From Tachypleus tridentatus (taxonomy: Eukaryota > Arthropoda > Merostomata > Xiphosura > Limulidae), in the NCBI RefSeq assembly GCF_004210375.1, contig NC_134833.1:44758782-44822781 (forward strand): 64,000 nucleotides of DNA. Reading direction: 5' to 3'. Made by a program: the position numbers and the translations under genes. The notes beneath the pieces are model-generated. The model worked only from the letters and a program-made list of their open reading frames with translations. It had not been told where the DNA came from and searched no databases. Shown here piece after piece: positions 47,281-59,639 of this stretch (the stretch's first letter is position 1; the number at the start of each line of letters is the position of its first letter).

Positions 47281-48585
47281 GTTCAATTAATTTTCTAGAT
47301 TCTACTTGTACTTCATTTTTGTAATTGTATTTTCATATTCGTATCTGTACTTTAATTTTGCTTTTTTGTATTTAATTTTTGTAAATAATATTACTGTACA
47401 TATTTCTTGTTTTTAATCTTGAATTTGTATATAGCATTGCATGTATGTAATTGTTGACTTTAATTTGCACATATCATTGTAAATCCCATCTTTATATTGT
47501 TTGTATGTATGTAAATATTTTAAAATTTCCATTGTACTGTTCTTGCATTAACAAATTTAAAATATACTCGTCTGTTTCAATGTTAATTTACATTTTTGTA
47601 TATACTTATTGTACCTTTACTTGTATTTCACATTTTGTTAAATACCATGTTTAATCACATTGTTGTATATCCCTATTGTTCTTTCATATTTTTTGTACCA
47701 ATCTTGTGTTTAATAAATTCAAAATCACACTAGTTTGTTTGGACAGCTGGATGGGATGCTTCATCTGGTGTAGTTCGTTTGCTGTGCTTTCTACTATATT
47801 GGGGCTAAAATGTTTATATCAAGAGGTTTCATCTTACTTATCCCCAAATGGTTGTACCTTATTTCCTTATTTTTATTACAATTAATTCTTTACCTGGGAG
47901 ATCAGTCACCTTCCCACAACTGTCTGCTGGCAATGAAGGATGATATAGATGTGGAACATTGTGGGATTGAGCACCCACATCTCACTCTCCTAATTTCTAG
48001 TTCTAATTCTATATCTACTGCTACTCATTATTTCTTATGTGAGACTGAGGAATGGAGATTAAAACTGGTAGACAGTGTATCCCCACCACAATGTGGATCC
48101 TATTTTGGGTAGTATTGGGTAGACCATGACATGATTTGATCATCTCAGTAGGTGGTGAATTGAGTATTATTAACGTTAGCATTTCTAATACTTATGGCCA
48201 ACATAATAAATAAGCATTGAATGGTTGCTAAATTAGATTTATCAGCAGTACAGTTATTATCAAAGATGTGGATTGTGAAGAGGTTTGCTTCATATAAAAA
48301 CACAAGGTTAGAAGTTAGCTAACTGCATATAACAACTTCTAATTCAATTGGGCAAATATTATGTAGTTATGATTAGACTAGGTGTTTATTCAGCAAGTTA
48401 GCTTTTCTGTCTTATCACACAAGAAACAGTTTTATGGATACATTTTACTCTACGAATTAAGCAACGAATTGTGAGATATTTACTAGGATGCTTCTATCAA
48501 AATGTATTAGTTGATTCCCAGGCAGAAAGGCAAAAGATCTTATGCTGAAACAGCTCACTAATGTAATGAGGCAAAACTTTAAAAG
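47281..48585. other. T-rich sequence, probable LINE 3' UTR then unassigned
   Basis: 47290-47740 is strongly T-rich with recurring TTTGTA/TTGTAC motifs, as in a LINE 3' UTR (inferred). Overlapping open frames (47451-47654, 47676-48112) show low complexity and no domain. Confidence 0.4.
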
Positions 48586-48587
48586 TT

Positions 48588-48710
48588 TGTTTGTAGTTGA
48601 CAACAAAGCCACATTTGGTTATCTGCTGTGAATACTGCAGAGAATCAACTTCCCAATCATAGCTGAGTTTCTCCCTGATCTTACCACTGCTCCACCAGGT
48701 CATGGAACTT
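48588..48710 (-). mobile_element. SINE (family C), diverged copy
   Basis: Minus-strand copy with the tail AACAAAGCCACATTTGGTTATCTGCTGTG and a B-box-like GGGAAGTTGATTCTC. Strongly diverged. Confidence 0.5.
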
Positions 48711-49640
48711 AAAAACCTAAACAATGATGGATATTAAACCTTATAGAACACATGTGGTAGGATAAGACTACTCAAAGCTGACCCTGAATGGGAGGTAACT
48801 ATAGAATTTCCTTTTTAGTCTATGTTCTTCAAGCACTGATGTTCTAAATCCTGACTCAATATACAGATTGGTAGCTGGGCAAAGACTGACTTAGTCATAC
48901 TGAGACTAATTTTCCTATTATAAATTGCAGCATTTGTAATAAAAAAGAAGTTAGACAATCCACCTCTGTATTAGTTTTACTTGAATTGATAACTTTGTAA
49001 ATTCACACATGTAGAATATCCATGGAATTGAATATAAAATGTGTTATTGCTTTATTAACAAAGAACATTGAATTGTTGTTGCAAATTCCAATGTTGAAGC
49101 AATAATTGCTATGTGTTTTGTGTTATATAATTGTTGTTTATACTTAATTTATTTTGTGAGTTGAGATTTAATGATTATTTATGTTTGATAACAACAGAGT
49201 GAAAAGTGATCTTTTGAAGGTGATAGCTATGACAAGTTTGGTTGCTTACTTGGTAAGCTGTGTGTACAGTTCAATTGTTATTGTAGTATTGTTACCACCA
49301 AGCTGCTCGAACCTTTGGTATTTTTTCGTTTTGTTAAGTGAGTATTGTTATGCTATAATGTTGCTCGCATAATTTACAGAAAGTTTGATGCCTCAGTGAT
49401 CAAGTGACATATATAGCTAGTTCATAAATGCAAGTTAAGTGTGAAGTCGAGTAAAGCTCAGCCAGAATAAAGTTAAAATATGTGAAGTTAGCTGGTGTGT
49501 GTGTGATTAGCCACATTATAGATATTTTAAAGTGAATTTTGTTTATGGTGTAATGTAAGTCAATTATTCATCAATACTATTGTGACTAGAGTGGAGAAAA
49601 ATAACTTGTCTTGTCATTTGCATTCTAAAAGTCCCCCACA
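48711..49640. other. Intergenic sequence, no feature seen
   Basis: AT-rich; the frame 49181-49372 plus is hydrophobic but has no start context, domain or splice support. Confidence 0.3.
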
Positions 49641-49641
49641 G

Positions 49642-49745
49642 TGACAGCAGTAAGTCTTCGGATTTACAATGCTAAAGTCAGGGGTTTGATTTCCTTTGAT
49701 GGACACAGCAGATAGCCTAACGTGGCTTTGCTATAATAATATTAA
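49642..49745 (+). mobile_element. Short tRNA-derived SINE (family B), copy 5
   Basis: GACAGCAGTAAGTCTTCGGATTTACAATGCTAAAGTCAGGG, B box GGTTTGATTTCC, TGGACACAGCAGATAGCC and tail GTGGCTTTGCTATAATAATA. Confidence 0.8.
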
Positions 49746-51010
49746 ACCATGTGCATTTTAAATTAATTGAATAAGCCTGTATGGACTTTTACAAGAAAAA
49801 AGAATTGGTTATAGTTTGAGATACAACTGTGATGTTCCACAATGTAAAGAATATTTGTACACACACCTGATTTGTTTTTAATATATTATTCTAAAAGAAA
49901 TGGAGTGAGTGCTGTCCATTTATTGTCCAATGTATCATCATCAAGTCATAAACATCTACTGCAGAAAAATTCTTATCCAAAATATACATAAGCCCCTGAA
50001 AATAATGACTCTGTCCTAATTCCTTATACTTCATGTTAATTCCTTGAACATGTGGTCTTTGCCACACAATCCAATGACTGCATAATCTTGGCATTAGATA
50101 AATCTTATTTGAAATGAGTATTGTCTCTCACCGCTAAGCCTGTTGAAGTGGAAATAATGCAAATCTCCATAACATCTGCCAAGTGCTGGAGATTGTTAAA
50201 CAGAGAAACTTTATAAATTAGTAAGAGTGTTTTAATCTTACTGCTATATATCTTTGACTCTCTTCTCTGCTATAGATTTGATAAATCAGAGAAACATGTC
50301 TTGTATAGTACTTAACATGAAACATTCTGACAATAACTAAATCCTGGCCAAAGGCATCAAAATTACAACTAAACAATTACATGAAGCCCACATAGTGATT
50401 TGCAATTAATATATTTAAAACATATTCTAAAATTAAATTAATTTAACAGCTACTATCATAGCACTGCTATGATAATTTAAGCGATTTTTCCACCACTACT
50501 ATATGACAGTTGTGAAATCAGTCTATCCCATACACAAAAGATAAAGTCCAGTACAATACAGCTACCCCACTATTGTACCCTACTACAAAGAATAACACCA
50601 CAAATCATTAGGTTCAGAAAGAGATTCAGCTGTAGCAAACTTGAGCAAAAGAAGAAAACAAGTTTGTGATAGCTAAAACTATGGGATATGACAAGTAGAA
50701 GACCAGAAGTTTCTCCAGTTTTAGAATAAATGCTCAAAATATATTAAAAGAGAGTAGATATAATATTAGAAATGAAATAACTTGAATCAAGGTATTTATA
50801 CCTTTAAAATCAGTGTTTGAAACCAAGAAGCATAAGAGGTGTAGATGTAAATAAAAAATGTTACAAAGGTATTCAGGAAAAACTGAAACAACCCCAAAAG
50901 TTAGATGACAACTAGTAGGATGTAAGGGTCTTCTGGAATTAAATTGGTACAATCAAAACTATCATTTTGTTTTTCCTCATAAAAGTTCAAAAAGAAGATC
51001 TCTTATCCCA
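49746..51010. other. Intergenic sequence, no feature seen
   Basis: AT-rich. Open frames at 49891-50094 and 50734-50952 (minus) have no recognisable domain. Confidence 0.3.
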
Positions 51011-51019
51011 ACTCTGTCA

Positions 51020-51900
51020 TTACAGTGTGAAACATGTTGGACAACAAAATATAAAAGTATCATAAAATTTTCAACTAACTTTGAAAATATTTTGATCACT
51101 TAAGCATACAAAACATCAGGTATACTGGATGTAATCTGCTTCAAGCACAGTAACTTTACTCTTTTGTCTTATTGTAGTTTCAATCTATTATGCAGTTCTG
51201 GAACCTATAACACAAGCTCTCTAAACTATTCAACTAGATAACATGAAAGTATATGTCATGTTCATGATGTTTATAAGGTATTTTGTGACAACACTGCAAA
51301 AGCACTTCCCATACGATGCAGTTGGTAAACATTTTCATCTAAGTTTGAAAGATCAATTGTGGAGGAATAATTTTGTAGACACATGTATGTGCCATACTTG
51401 GAGTCGATCATCTCATCCCTAGAAAGCTGGTTTGCTGCTGAAAATAAGCAAAGTTTCAATCTTTTCTTGCCTCACCCAGCACAAAAGGCGAAAATAAAAC
51501 GTGAAGATTTTAAAAACCAAATTACAATAATCAATAAAGTATATGAAACTAATAACTTTGAAGCTGTCACCTGGCTTAAAACATGACCTAAAAAGACAAA
51601 AACAAGGTCATGATGGATTGGAAATGGGCTTCTGGAGTTATTAGACCAAATTGATCCATTTCCTTCCACTTAGCAAGCAATTTGTTTTGCTCTAATGTTA
51701 CGAATAGCAACTTATACAGTGAAAAAGTCATTCAGCACAATGAAAAACATGAAAACTTGTTTGAGATCCACAATGTTAGATGATCATTTTTCTTGAACTT
51801 GTATGATGAGAGGTCACTGAGACTAGAGTAGACATAAAAAGCACGAGCTAATAAAAAAAAGTTACTGATGAATGTGAACAAGAGAGGAGATGTATGCAGT
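51020..51900 (+). pseudogene. hAT transposase relic, P52rIPK (THAP12)-like
   Basis: Plus-strand remnant of the C-terminal half of a third type of hAT protein. Degenerate CWTTKYKSIIKFSTNFENIL near 51030 (family CxTRW..R), then an open stretch 51383-51586 with VPYLESIISSLESWFAAENK and NQITIINKVYETNNFEAV, then after a stop the dimerisation region ALMLRIATYTVKKSFSTMKN and TCLRSTMLDDHFS near 51700-51790 (family P.....ERSFS.LK.IKT.LRSTM...RL). Stops at about 51584 and in the upstream part break it. No ends were identified. Confidence 0.7.
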
Positions 51901-52600
51901 ATCTATTTCAAAATATTTAACATACCTGATATGATGTGCACAAAACAAAATAAAAAGTGTGATAAAAATGTAATCACTGTTTCATGTCTAGTTATTTCCT
52001 ATTCTCATTTTCATGACTTTTGTTCACAAAAACTTTAAGATGCACTTTCTCTTCAGTCTTGGTCTTGCAAAACCAGGAGAGCAATTTCTCCTCATAAATG
52101 TTTTTATTTCTTTCTCTACTTATTCTAAGATTGAATTCTTTACATTTACATTTCATGTTCAAATTTTGAAATGTCACATTGTCTTTCATGAAACTTTTCT
52201 TTTTCTTACTTCAAAAGGAGCATCCTTGATCATTATGTATGTAATAATTTTAATCTGTGGCATTCATACTAAAATGTTATTTGGGTTAATTATTCCACTT
52301 TGTTAAGAGAAGTCAGCATATATGCTATATTTCTATTATTTTTTTATGCAGAGTACAAAGGTATGTGGTAGATGTTAATATTGAAAGTTGTACTGTGGTC
52401 TTCATCAACTTGAATTTTTGTTTTGAGAAGACACAGAGTATAAATAAACTTTTTTTTTGTATGTAAATTACACTGGTCTACTTAAGAATTCATTATAATA
52501 TTGTTTAATATTGCATGTATTAAATCACACTGTAGGAGCTTGCCTATTTTCTTGACCATAATGGTAAAACTTTGTACACTGGACCTCATGATCTAGTCCA
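51901..52600. other. Intergenic sequence, no feature seen
   Basis: AT-rich. The frame 52013-52306 plus is Phe/Leu-rich with no domain signal. Confidence 0.3.
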
Positions 52601-53350
52601 CAAAAATAAAATATCTCATAGGACTGATAATAAAGATGCAACTCAAAAATAATTGAAGATGCTTGTGATGGGCTAATGAAAGTATTGGATCATTTGGGGA
52701 AGAAATCTTTGAAGCTGAACCTTAAAAAGTGTGTAATAGTCCATAAACAATTGAGTTTTCTGGGACATATTGTCAAGAAAGTATATCAACTGAGATTTAG
52801 TCTGTTCAGAAATTTGTTGTTATGAATTAAGCACAAAGCTATACAATGGGCTATCTGTACTTTGCCTGCCACGGGTATCAAAACCCGGTTTTTAGCGTTT
52901 TAAGTCTGCAGACATACTGCTAAGCCACCAGGGGGCTGTTCAGAAATAGCCAATATCATGGGATTGCATGGGTTAACAAAATTATGTGAACTGTGTTCTT
53001 ACTATCATTATTTTGTAAAATCGTTCTCTGACATACTCTACACAAACTAATTGTACATGGAAAGACCTACAAAGTGTCATTTGAGTCCTAAGTAATTTCC
53101 ATTACTACTTATATAAACAAATGTTAACAATTTTAAAGCCATACTTTCTCCTAGATGAAATAATGGAAATGCTAATGCATTATATCTAAGACTTTGTATT
53201 GTTGAAAAATGCAAGTATTGTGAAAAAGAAAAAAAGTATAAGAAATACCATCAACCAAAAGTACAACAGAGAAGAATCCAAGATGGGAAACCCACTGAAA
53301 TTTTGGATGATTCTGCTGCATATTCATGCACAAGGCACAGTTGTATTGAA
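52600..53350 (+). pseudogene. Ty3/gypsy pol relic (RT and RNase H pieces)
   Basis: Pieces of an LTR-retrotransposon polyprotein, plus strand. LKLNLKKCVIVHKQLSFLGH followed by IV (52700-52770) is the block just after the RT active site. After the inserted SINE come LCSYYHYFVKSFSDIL near 53000 (family YYRRFI..FS.I) and YKVSFES (RNase H start). After a large deletion, GNANALYLRLC near 53170 (family HGNADALSR) and CKYCEKEKKYKKYHQ complete the RNase H end and following linker. No LTRs or integrase are attached. Confidence 0.72.
52814..52935 (-). mobile_element. SINE (family C) inserted in the gypsy relic
   Basis: Minus-strand copy with an exact 12-bp direct repeat CTGTTCAGAAAT at 52802-52813 and 52936-52947. 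Read on the minus strand it has GGTGGCTTAGCAGTATGTCTG, a B-box-like GGGTTTTGATACC and tail AGCCCATTGTATAGCTTTGTG. It interrupts the pol relic between the RT and the RNase H start. Confidence 0.85.
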
Positions 53351-53699
53351 ATGCTCTCCATGAGAAGATCAGTTGTTATCTCAAGAAAATTACAAAAAAA
53401 AAAGGTTATAAAATGCATAGTACTTTACTATTATTGCATCAAATGTTCAGAAGCATGTGTTGTTCTTAATGAAAAATCTTGTAAATATATTTGGTAAAGA
53501 AACACAAAAGGGTACCCATTGAAATTTACTGACATCAGGAAAGCTACTTTGTAGTCCAATAAACCATTCTTGACTGTGGAGAATGTATGTCAGCTGAAAG
53601 GATTGGAGTATAAGGCCTAGTAAGCATGTGGTAATCCACAATACATCGAATAAAGACTGCAATGTCTTGAACAGTTAACAAAAATTCATAAGCCACATT

Positions 53700-54240
53700 A
53701 GAAAAGGTTACACATACATTGTCACTCACACAGAGCTAAGTAGAAGTCACTATCATTTCAGAATCCAAAATAATTAATGCTTTTGAAACAAAAGCCAATG
53801 TACAATGAAAATCTCATCATAAGTGCAAGTGCATATGGGAAAGTTACCTTGTATGGAGGTTGTTTTACCCTCCCAATGGTAGAGGGCTTTTGTTGCATGA
53901 TGATGTTATCATGTATGTTGTCACTCATACAATACTAATAGAAGTCACCATCATTTGAGAACTTAAGATATTCAATGCTTTTGAAGAAAATAGCTATGTA
54001 AAATGAAAACCAAAGTTTTGTTAATGAACTCAAAACCTTCATCAAGTTAAACATGTATGAGAAATTTAAACATGCATGTTTAATATAAATAAAATATGTT
54101 ATCAAGAGTGCAAATGTATAGGTGGAGTTACTGGGCATGAAAGTAATCTATTGGTAGAGGAGTATTGTTACATGATGACATAATCATGTAACAGTGCAGT
54201 TCACATAAAATACTGAATTTAGGTGGAGGGTAAGTAAAGA
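53700..54240. repeat. Diverged tandem repeat, about 199-bp period
   Basis: A unit starting TTGTCACTCA, containing AGAAGTCAC.ATCATTT and TTCAATGCTTTTGAA/TTAATGCTTTTGAA, and later GGTAGAGG...TGTT.CATGATGA occurs at 53719 and again at 53918. A third, partial copy (GGTAGAGG, ATGATGACATAATCATG) ends near 54200 after an internal insertion. Family unknown. Confidence 0.6.
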
Positions 54241-55890
54241 CGAGTGGCATCCAAATTGAAGGAAATAGCATTTGTGTGTGTGGAAGAGAATTATCATGTA
54301 GAAGAGTTACTAAATTTTAAGATTAATGTAATTCAAAGGCATCAGAACCACAGATACTACAGCACCTGCACTTGCAACTCTGTCCTACACCACAATAGTA
54401 ACTGAATATATTAATATATTTGATGGACTACCTATGAAATTGTACAAGCAAGCTTATTTGTGCATTAGTTGTTGTACCACTGGCTTGGAATTTTTGTTAA
54501 AATGTTATTTTTGAGCTTACCCCTACAACATTATATGGATAAGCATATCCTGTAGAAATTTTATTAAAGAAAAAAAATTAATTCATTATATTTTACATGG
54601 ATTAGGATTTCCCTTATTTTCCCAAGTAATTCATAAAAATCAACTCAATAACATAACACAGTTCTTATACTTACAGTCATTAACTTTTATTTTTAAGAAA
54701 AATGGGTATTTGTAGGAGAAGGTATGTCATAGTATACATTATTTTTCAAGTCCAAATACCTCAAATTTGGTACTTAAAATATGCATGGAAACCTTTAACA
54801 AAAAGTATACAAAACAGTAAGGGAGCTTAAAATTTCTAAAAATCTGAGTTATGCTAAATATGTGGAAGGTATATTGCAATAACTTTAACAATTTAAGTTT
54901 TAGTTTACATGAAATATAAAGCTGTTGTTAATGATTTATACTGTTGTAAATTAATCCCTGCAATCAGGAACTTGATGTTTCTCTAGACAGAAATAAGTAT
55001 GATGATAATACACATCTTATTACACACTTGGAGCAAAGTCTTCTGATGAATTCACCACTCCAGTCAGCAGTAATAAATTTGGATAGAATATAAATTATTT
55101 GAAATTTTAAAATGATATTTATTAACTTTTTTAAATATTATATACAAAATATTTCATATATTTAAGAAAAACTAATTCAACACAAAATTTCTAAATCAAA
55201 TCTAGTTTTTTTATATTCAAACAAAAATGTTTTTCACATGAAAAATAAAATATCAAACACATTTTTTTTAAAGAAATGGAACTAAACATTGGCAAAAGGT
55301 ATAGAAAGTCTGACTAGTTAACAAGTTGATAAAATCTTTTATAAAAGCAAAAATTAAAATGTCAAATTTGAGATGAAATTTAGCAATATTTGTCATATTA
55401 TTATTTAATCTTACAATTATTCAATCAACCAAGAATTTTATGATAATAGAAACTAATGTTTTTTTTATATTTTATCAAAACAGCATAAATTTGATAATAG
55501 GTGTACAGAAGCAAAATTAAAATGTAGCAGTCAAAGTAAGAAACCTCCAGTTTTGATTACTTTTTTTGATTTTCACCAAAACATAGGGCATCAGATAAAC
55601 ATGACAGTAAAAATGGCTAATATTTATTAATTCTGCTACAATTTTTATTGACTGAATTCTTTAATAAACAGATAAAATGTGTTCCTTTCCAATGAGATAT
55701 TAAATGTAGAATACTTAAATTTCAGAGTTACCTAAATATATTGTAAATATGAAGATTTGTTATTTTAAAAATAGAAATAATTTTGAGTTGAACAACAAGA
55801 TAAGTATGTACTGGGTGAAAAATTTAAATGTATTTGAAATTAAAACTTTCCTGATAATCTGCATACATTGGATATGAAAACCAGAAATAT
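54241..55890. other. AT-rich intergenic or intronic sequence
   Basis: Very AT-rich; nothing recognisable. Confidence 0.35.
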
Positions 55891-55899
55891 GATCTTTTC

Positions 55900-56008
55900 T
55901 AGCTGTTGTTGATGTTCCTTAATGCAAAGTTGTACTCTGTATACCATGGGGATTCAAACCCTGGATTTTAGTATTGGACGTCCAAAATTTACAACTGACC
56001 CACTGGGG
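55900..56008 (-). mobile_element. SINE (family C), diverged copy
   Basis: Minus-strand copy with CCCCCAGTGGGTCAGTTGTAAATT head, B-box-like AGGGTTTGAATCCCC and tail GTACAACTTTGCATTAAGGAACA. Confidence 0.6.
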
Positions 56009-56570
56009 GATGATCTTTTCTACAAAGGAAATATACAAACATTAAAGTACAGCAAACTTAAAAAAAATATAAATATACTAAACTAAAACTGTGAAAATAC
56101 AAAAAAACATATACAGACAACGTGTATGTATAAACAGACACAAGGGTGATTGAGAGAATTTGGCCAAATCCCCTATTTGTGTGATGTAAAAAAATATGCT
56201 TATATAGTTATAGCATAGCTGCTTATGATATTTAACATCTTCTGAATAGTGTATATTGTTGCGATGATGCATTAGCATTTTTTGCCTTAAAATAGTTGCA
56301 TGTTTCCAAACCTCCTCAACATTACCTTGCTTTGCATACACAGACAATATGTGTTGGGTTTTAATTTCACAAATTAGAACACCATTTCAAACATTCTGTG
56401 TATAGATATTCCATGGTTTGATTTTTAAGGAAACTTAAGATCTTGAGCTTCCATAAATTACATTCATTAACCATGTTTTTTACTTAATGTAAGATAAGAT
56501 TTAAAAACATCAAAGAAACAGTTCATCAATCTAAGCAGCTTTCTAATCCGTTAAATTTTACAATCATAAC
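56009..56570. other. Unassigned, includes a doubtful minus open frame
   Basis: The frame 56347-56078 minus starts MSVYAKQGNVEEVWKHAT and later becomes hydrophobic low complexity. The first 40 residues look coding-like, but no splice sites or family support it. Confidence 0.25.
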
Positions 56571-56574
56571 AGTA

Positions 56575-57960
56575 ATAAAAAACCTTAAACCCAGCATTTA
56601 TCAATAAAATATTTTTCAAGTCTTTCCTGAAACTTCATTAATTGCATCTACCACTTCTGAAAGCAACTCATTCCAAAATGCATCTACCATGTTAGAAAAA
56701 TAAAGCTATCACAGCTGAAGATGATTCTACATTTCCAAGTGATATCTGTATCCCCTATTCCAACTATTCTCACCATTACGTAGGACAAAAGAAACGTGAT
56801 GTATCAATACTATCAATATCCTTAAAGAGCTCAGTTAAATCCTCCTTTATCTTTTCTTCTTTTTTGAAGAGAAAACATTATCAAAGATCTTAAATTGTCT
56901 TCATACAACAACCTTTCAATTCCAGAAGTCATCCCATTAACCCTCTTTGAATCCTTTCCAACAATTAAATGTCCTTTGTCCTTTCCAGAGTTAGGAGCAC
57001 AAGACTAAACACTGTACTTCAACTGTAGCCTAACTAATTACCTATAAAACCTCTTTAGATGTGCATTCAGTATTTCTAAAGATACAATCTAAAGTCTGTT
57101 TGACCTTCCACCAGCAGTATAATAATATTTGGATGGCTTAAAAGACTGATCAATTGGAACACAAAGATAACTTTTTTTCCATAACACTGTCATGGTCATT
57201 CCCAATATAATTAAAACTTGTAATTAAAATTCTGATAACCCATAAGCATTACTTTGCAATTTCTATTATTAAAAGCCATCTACTAACCAAATAATTTAAA
57301 TCATTTTTTTTGTAAAGCAGAAATCAACTTGCAGCCAGCAAAGTCCAAAATTATTCCTTCATTTATGTCATTAATCTGAATCAATATGAGCAAAGACTTT
57401 AAAATTAAGACCCTGAGGTACTTCACTTAGAAAATTAATTTCGTTTCAATGAACTGCATTTATAACAATCCTTAACTTTCTTCTATGCAATGAGCCAATT
57501 TGTTTTTCACAAATTATTAGCCTTGCAGAATCTTCATAGACACCAAATATTTTGTAAACATTGATACTGACAAAAAGAAGTATGTACATGTTTGTTGTTC
57601 TCAGTAACTTCAGTATTTGGCTAGTTTGTGTTAAATTATTACACTTAGTTTAAGTGGTTAAAAAAAAGAAACAATTCATAATATTCAATGTTAATTTACC
57701 GATTTATAAAAGAAAAGATTTTGCTTCCAAAAAATAATTTATTGCTATTTAATTATTTCTAAATTAATATTTTATGATCCCACACAAGTGACCATGAAAA
57801 ATATTTACAGAAGACTAATGCAGAGTTATGATCCACATACAATAAATACACACAATTACCATAATCTAAATAAGCAACAACCTTTTAAAAATGTCAAAAG
57901 GTTAGTAAGGCAAGATTTTCTTCCACTGAAACCATGTTGAATATCTAATAACCGAGCCAT
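56575..57960 (-). pseudogene. CR1-like LINE, RT to C-terminus, copy 2
   Basis: Degenerate non-LTR retrotransposon reading on the minus strand. It starts near 57950 with LLDIQHGFSGRKSCLTN (family HGFR.G.SC.TNLL), continues with the region equivalent to the (V)PQG block near 57400, and ends with EDLTELFKDIDSIDTSRFF near 56830 and the C-terminal tail near 56600. It is the same family and orientation as 59640-61110. Stops and indels throughout. Confidence 0.7.
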
Positions 57961-58840
57961 CCAACAATAATAAAAAAAAATAAAAAGTATGCAGATGTTT
58001 AAAAAGTCAGTAGAGCCATACAAAGTGGTAATCTGTGCAACTCTCTTTCAAGTATCTTCATTGCACCACAACATCTGTCTGCACATTACCTGGGCACTGA
58101 AAGGACTTTAAATTTGTCCTGTTCAGTGAAATTGGGATTTCTCAGGTACTCTCCCCCACATCAAATTTCAAAATGTTAGAGTTGTATATTCCAGCCATGG
58201 AATTTTAATCTCATAGATCCCTGCCAGGCCTTCATAAGGCCCGTTTTTGGACTATTTGTCATGATCACACTTTTTCTTCTCATCTTCTCAACCTCTCCAA
58301 AAACTTTCCCTCCTTCATCTCATACAGTGCCTATCTCACCCTACCCCTTTCATAAAAATCTTATGCTCATGACACCCAAAATTTACTCTTCTTTGATACC
58401 TAATATGTTTAATTTCTAAATATACAATAATTTCCTCTTGTGGGAGTGAAAGAAGATAAATCTATCTTCTGGTATCCCAGATGTTACTTTCTTGGCAACT
58501 GACATTTTAATGCTGATTGTTGATTTGTTTCCATCTAAATTCCTAAAAGGTATTTTGGATTTGGATCAGATATGGATTTCTTAAAGGCCCTAATCAAATC
58601 TTGATATTTTGTTTGCTAATAATGTATTTAAAAGAAATTCTTACTGTTAATTTAAAAATTTCAGCCAAATCTTTTCAAATAACATTTTTAATTTCATAAT
58701 TTCCTGTTTGACCCACTATTTTGATTTTTCAATAATCCTCTAAGTTTCCTGTTTATAGCAGTCAATATAAATTTCTTAAATCTATGATGCTTTGTTAATG
58801 CTATTAAACCTTTTCAAATATTAAATGTTTCCTTTTGAAC
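57961..58840. other. Intron-like sequence beside the adhesion-protein exon
   Basis: 58040-58330 has higher GC than its surroundings but I cannot assign it; the rest is T-rich. No downstream exon of the adhesion gene was recognised. Confidence 0.3.
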
Positions 58841-58846
58841 ACTTAC

Positions 58847-59075
58847 CATTTTTTAAAATCTGTATTCTTGGTAGCACTTGTATTTTTTTTCTTTACTGGT
58901 TTTTTACACATACTTCTGAAATAGTACAAAACACCCCAATGGTACCGGAAGTATCCCACCAAATCAAGAAGGACACATATTAGGAGTATAAGCAATATAA
59001 CTATGATGATAATGGTCGTGGTAGATATTCTTGCTTGCTTTGTATATTCTTTTTCATCCATATCATTTCCAGTTC
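58847..59075 (-). CDS. Transmembrane exon, fasciclin-2/NCAM-like cell adhesion protein
   Basis: Single internal exon of 229 bp. The acceptor is a T-rich tract ending gaatag|GAACTGG and the donor is AAATG|GTAAGT; the exon takes two bases to finish an incoming codon and ends with two bases of the next. The frame starts TGNDMDEKEY, followed by a strongly hydrophobic stretch from TTTIIIIVILL to LLDLVGYF, then the basic, Cys-containing tail start YHWGVLYYFRSMCKKPVKKK. The order hydrophobic segment, D, (x)3, YF, x4, G, then Cys matches the membrane-to-cytoplasm border of NCAM and fasciclin-2 (NCAM: VDITCYFLNKCG, recalled). That would make it a neural Ig-superfamily adhesion receptor. Other single-pass proteins cannot be excluded, and no neighbouring exon was found within the window. 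It does not join in phase to WASHC2. Confidence 0.55.
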
Positions 59076-59639
59076 CTATTCAAACAATAAAAAGATGGTT
59101 TAATTAGAATGTGAAATCTTTATTTCTTTCCACAATATTATTTTATTAACTTATTTTCAATATATATAATTACAGTAATTATTTATAAAAGAACCCTCAG
59201 TTGTGGTATTTTCAGTTATAAAACTAAACAGAAGCAGTAAGTAATGAAATAGTTGAAACAAATAATTTCTGAGAAACAAATGCTGTGTAACACACTAATT
59301 TTTGTTATGTATGATACTACAATGATATTAATTTCTTACATTCTTCAATCAAACTTATTAACAAGAAACACAAACAAACAAAAAATATACTTTTTTTCTT
59401 TTTTGCAAGGCAATGAAAACAGCATGAGTATCAATGTTGTTTTGTCAGGTGATATAATTTCCCTATGAGTACCAGACAGCTAGATCCACTTATAACAGTT
59501 TCACTCAGTAAATAAGGAGATTAATTATGAATCTAATGATTAACTGCATTTAACATAACAGAGTTTTGGGACAATATGGGACCTGCTGGTCAATCTCAGC
59601 TGTTCCATCCTCTAACCTAAACTAAAACTATTAACATGT
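59076..59639. other. Intron-like sequence upstream of the adhesion-protein exon
   Basis: AT-rich; the plus frame 59253-59468 is low complexity. No upstream extracellular (FN3 or Ig) exon seen. Confidence 0.3.

Noticed and set aside
52013..52306. Plus-strand 97-codon frame as a membrane protein gene
   Set aside because: Phe/Leu/Ile-rich because of T-rich DNA; no start context, domain or splice sites.
56078..56347. Minus frame beginning MSVYAKQGNVEEVWKHAT as a possible exon
   Set aside because: No convincing splice sites, the second half is low-complexity hydrophobic sequence, and I recognise no family.
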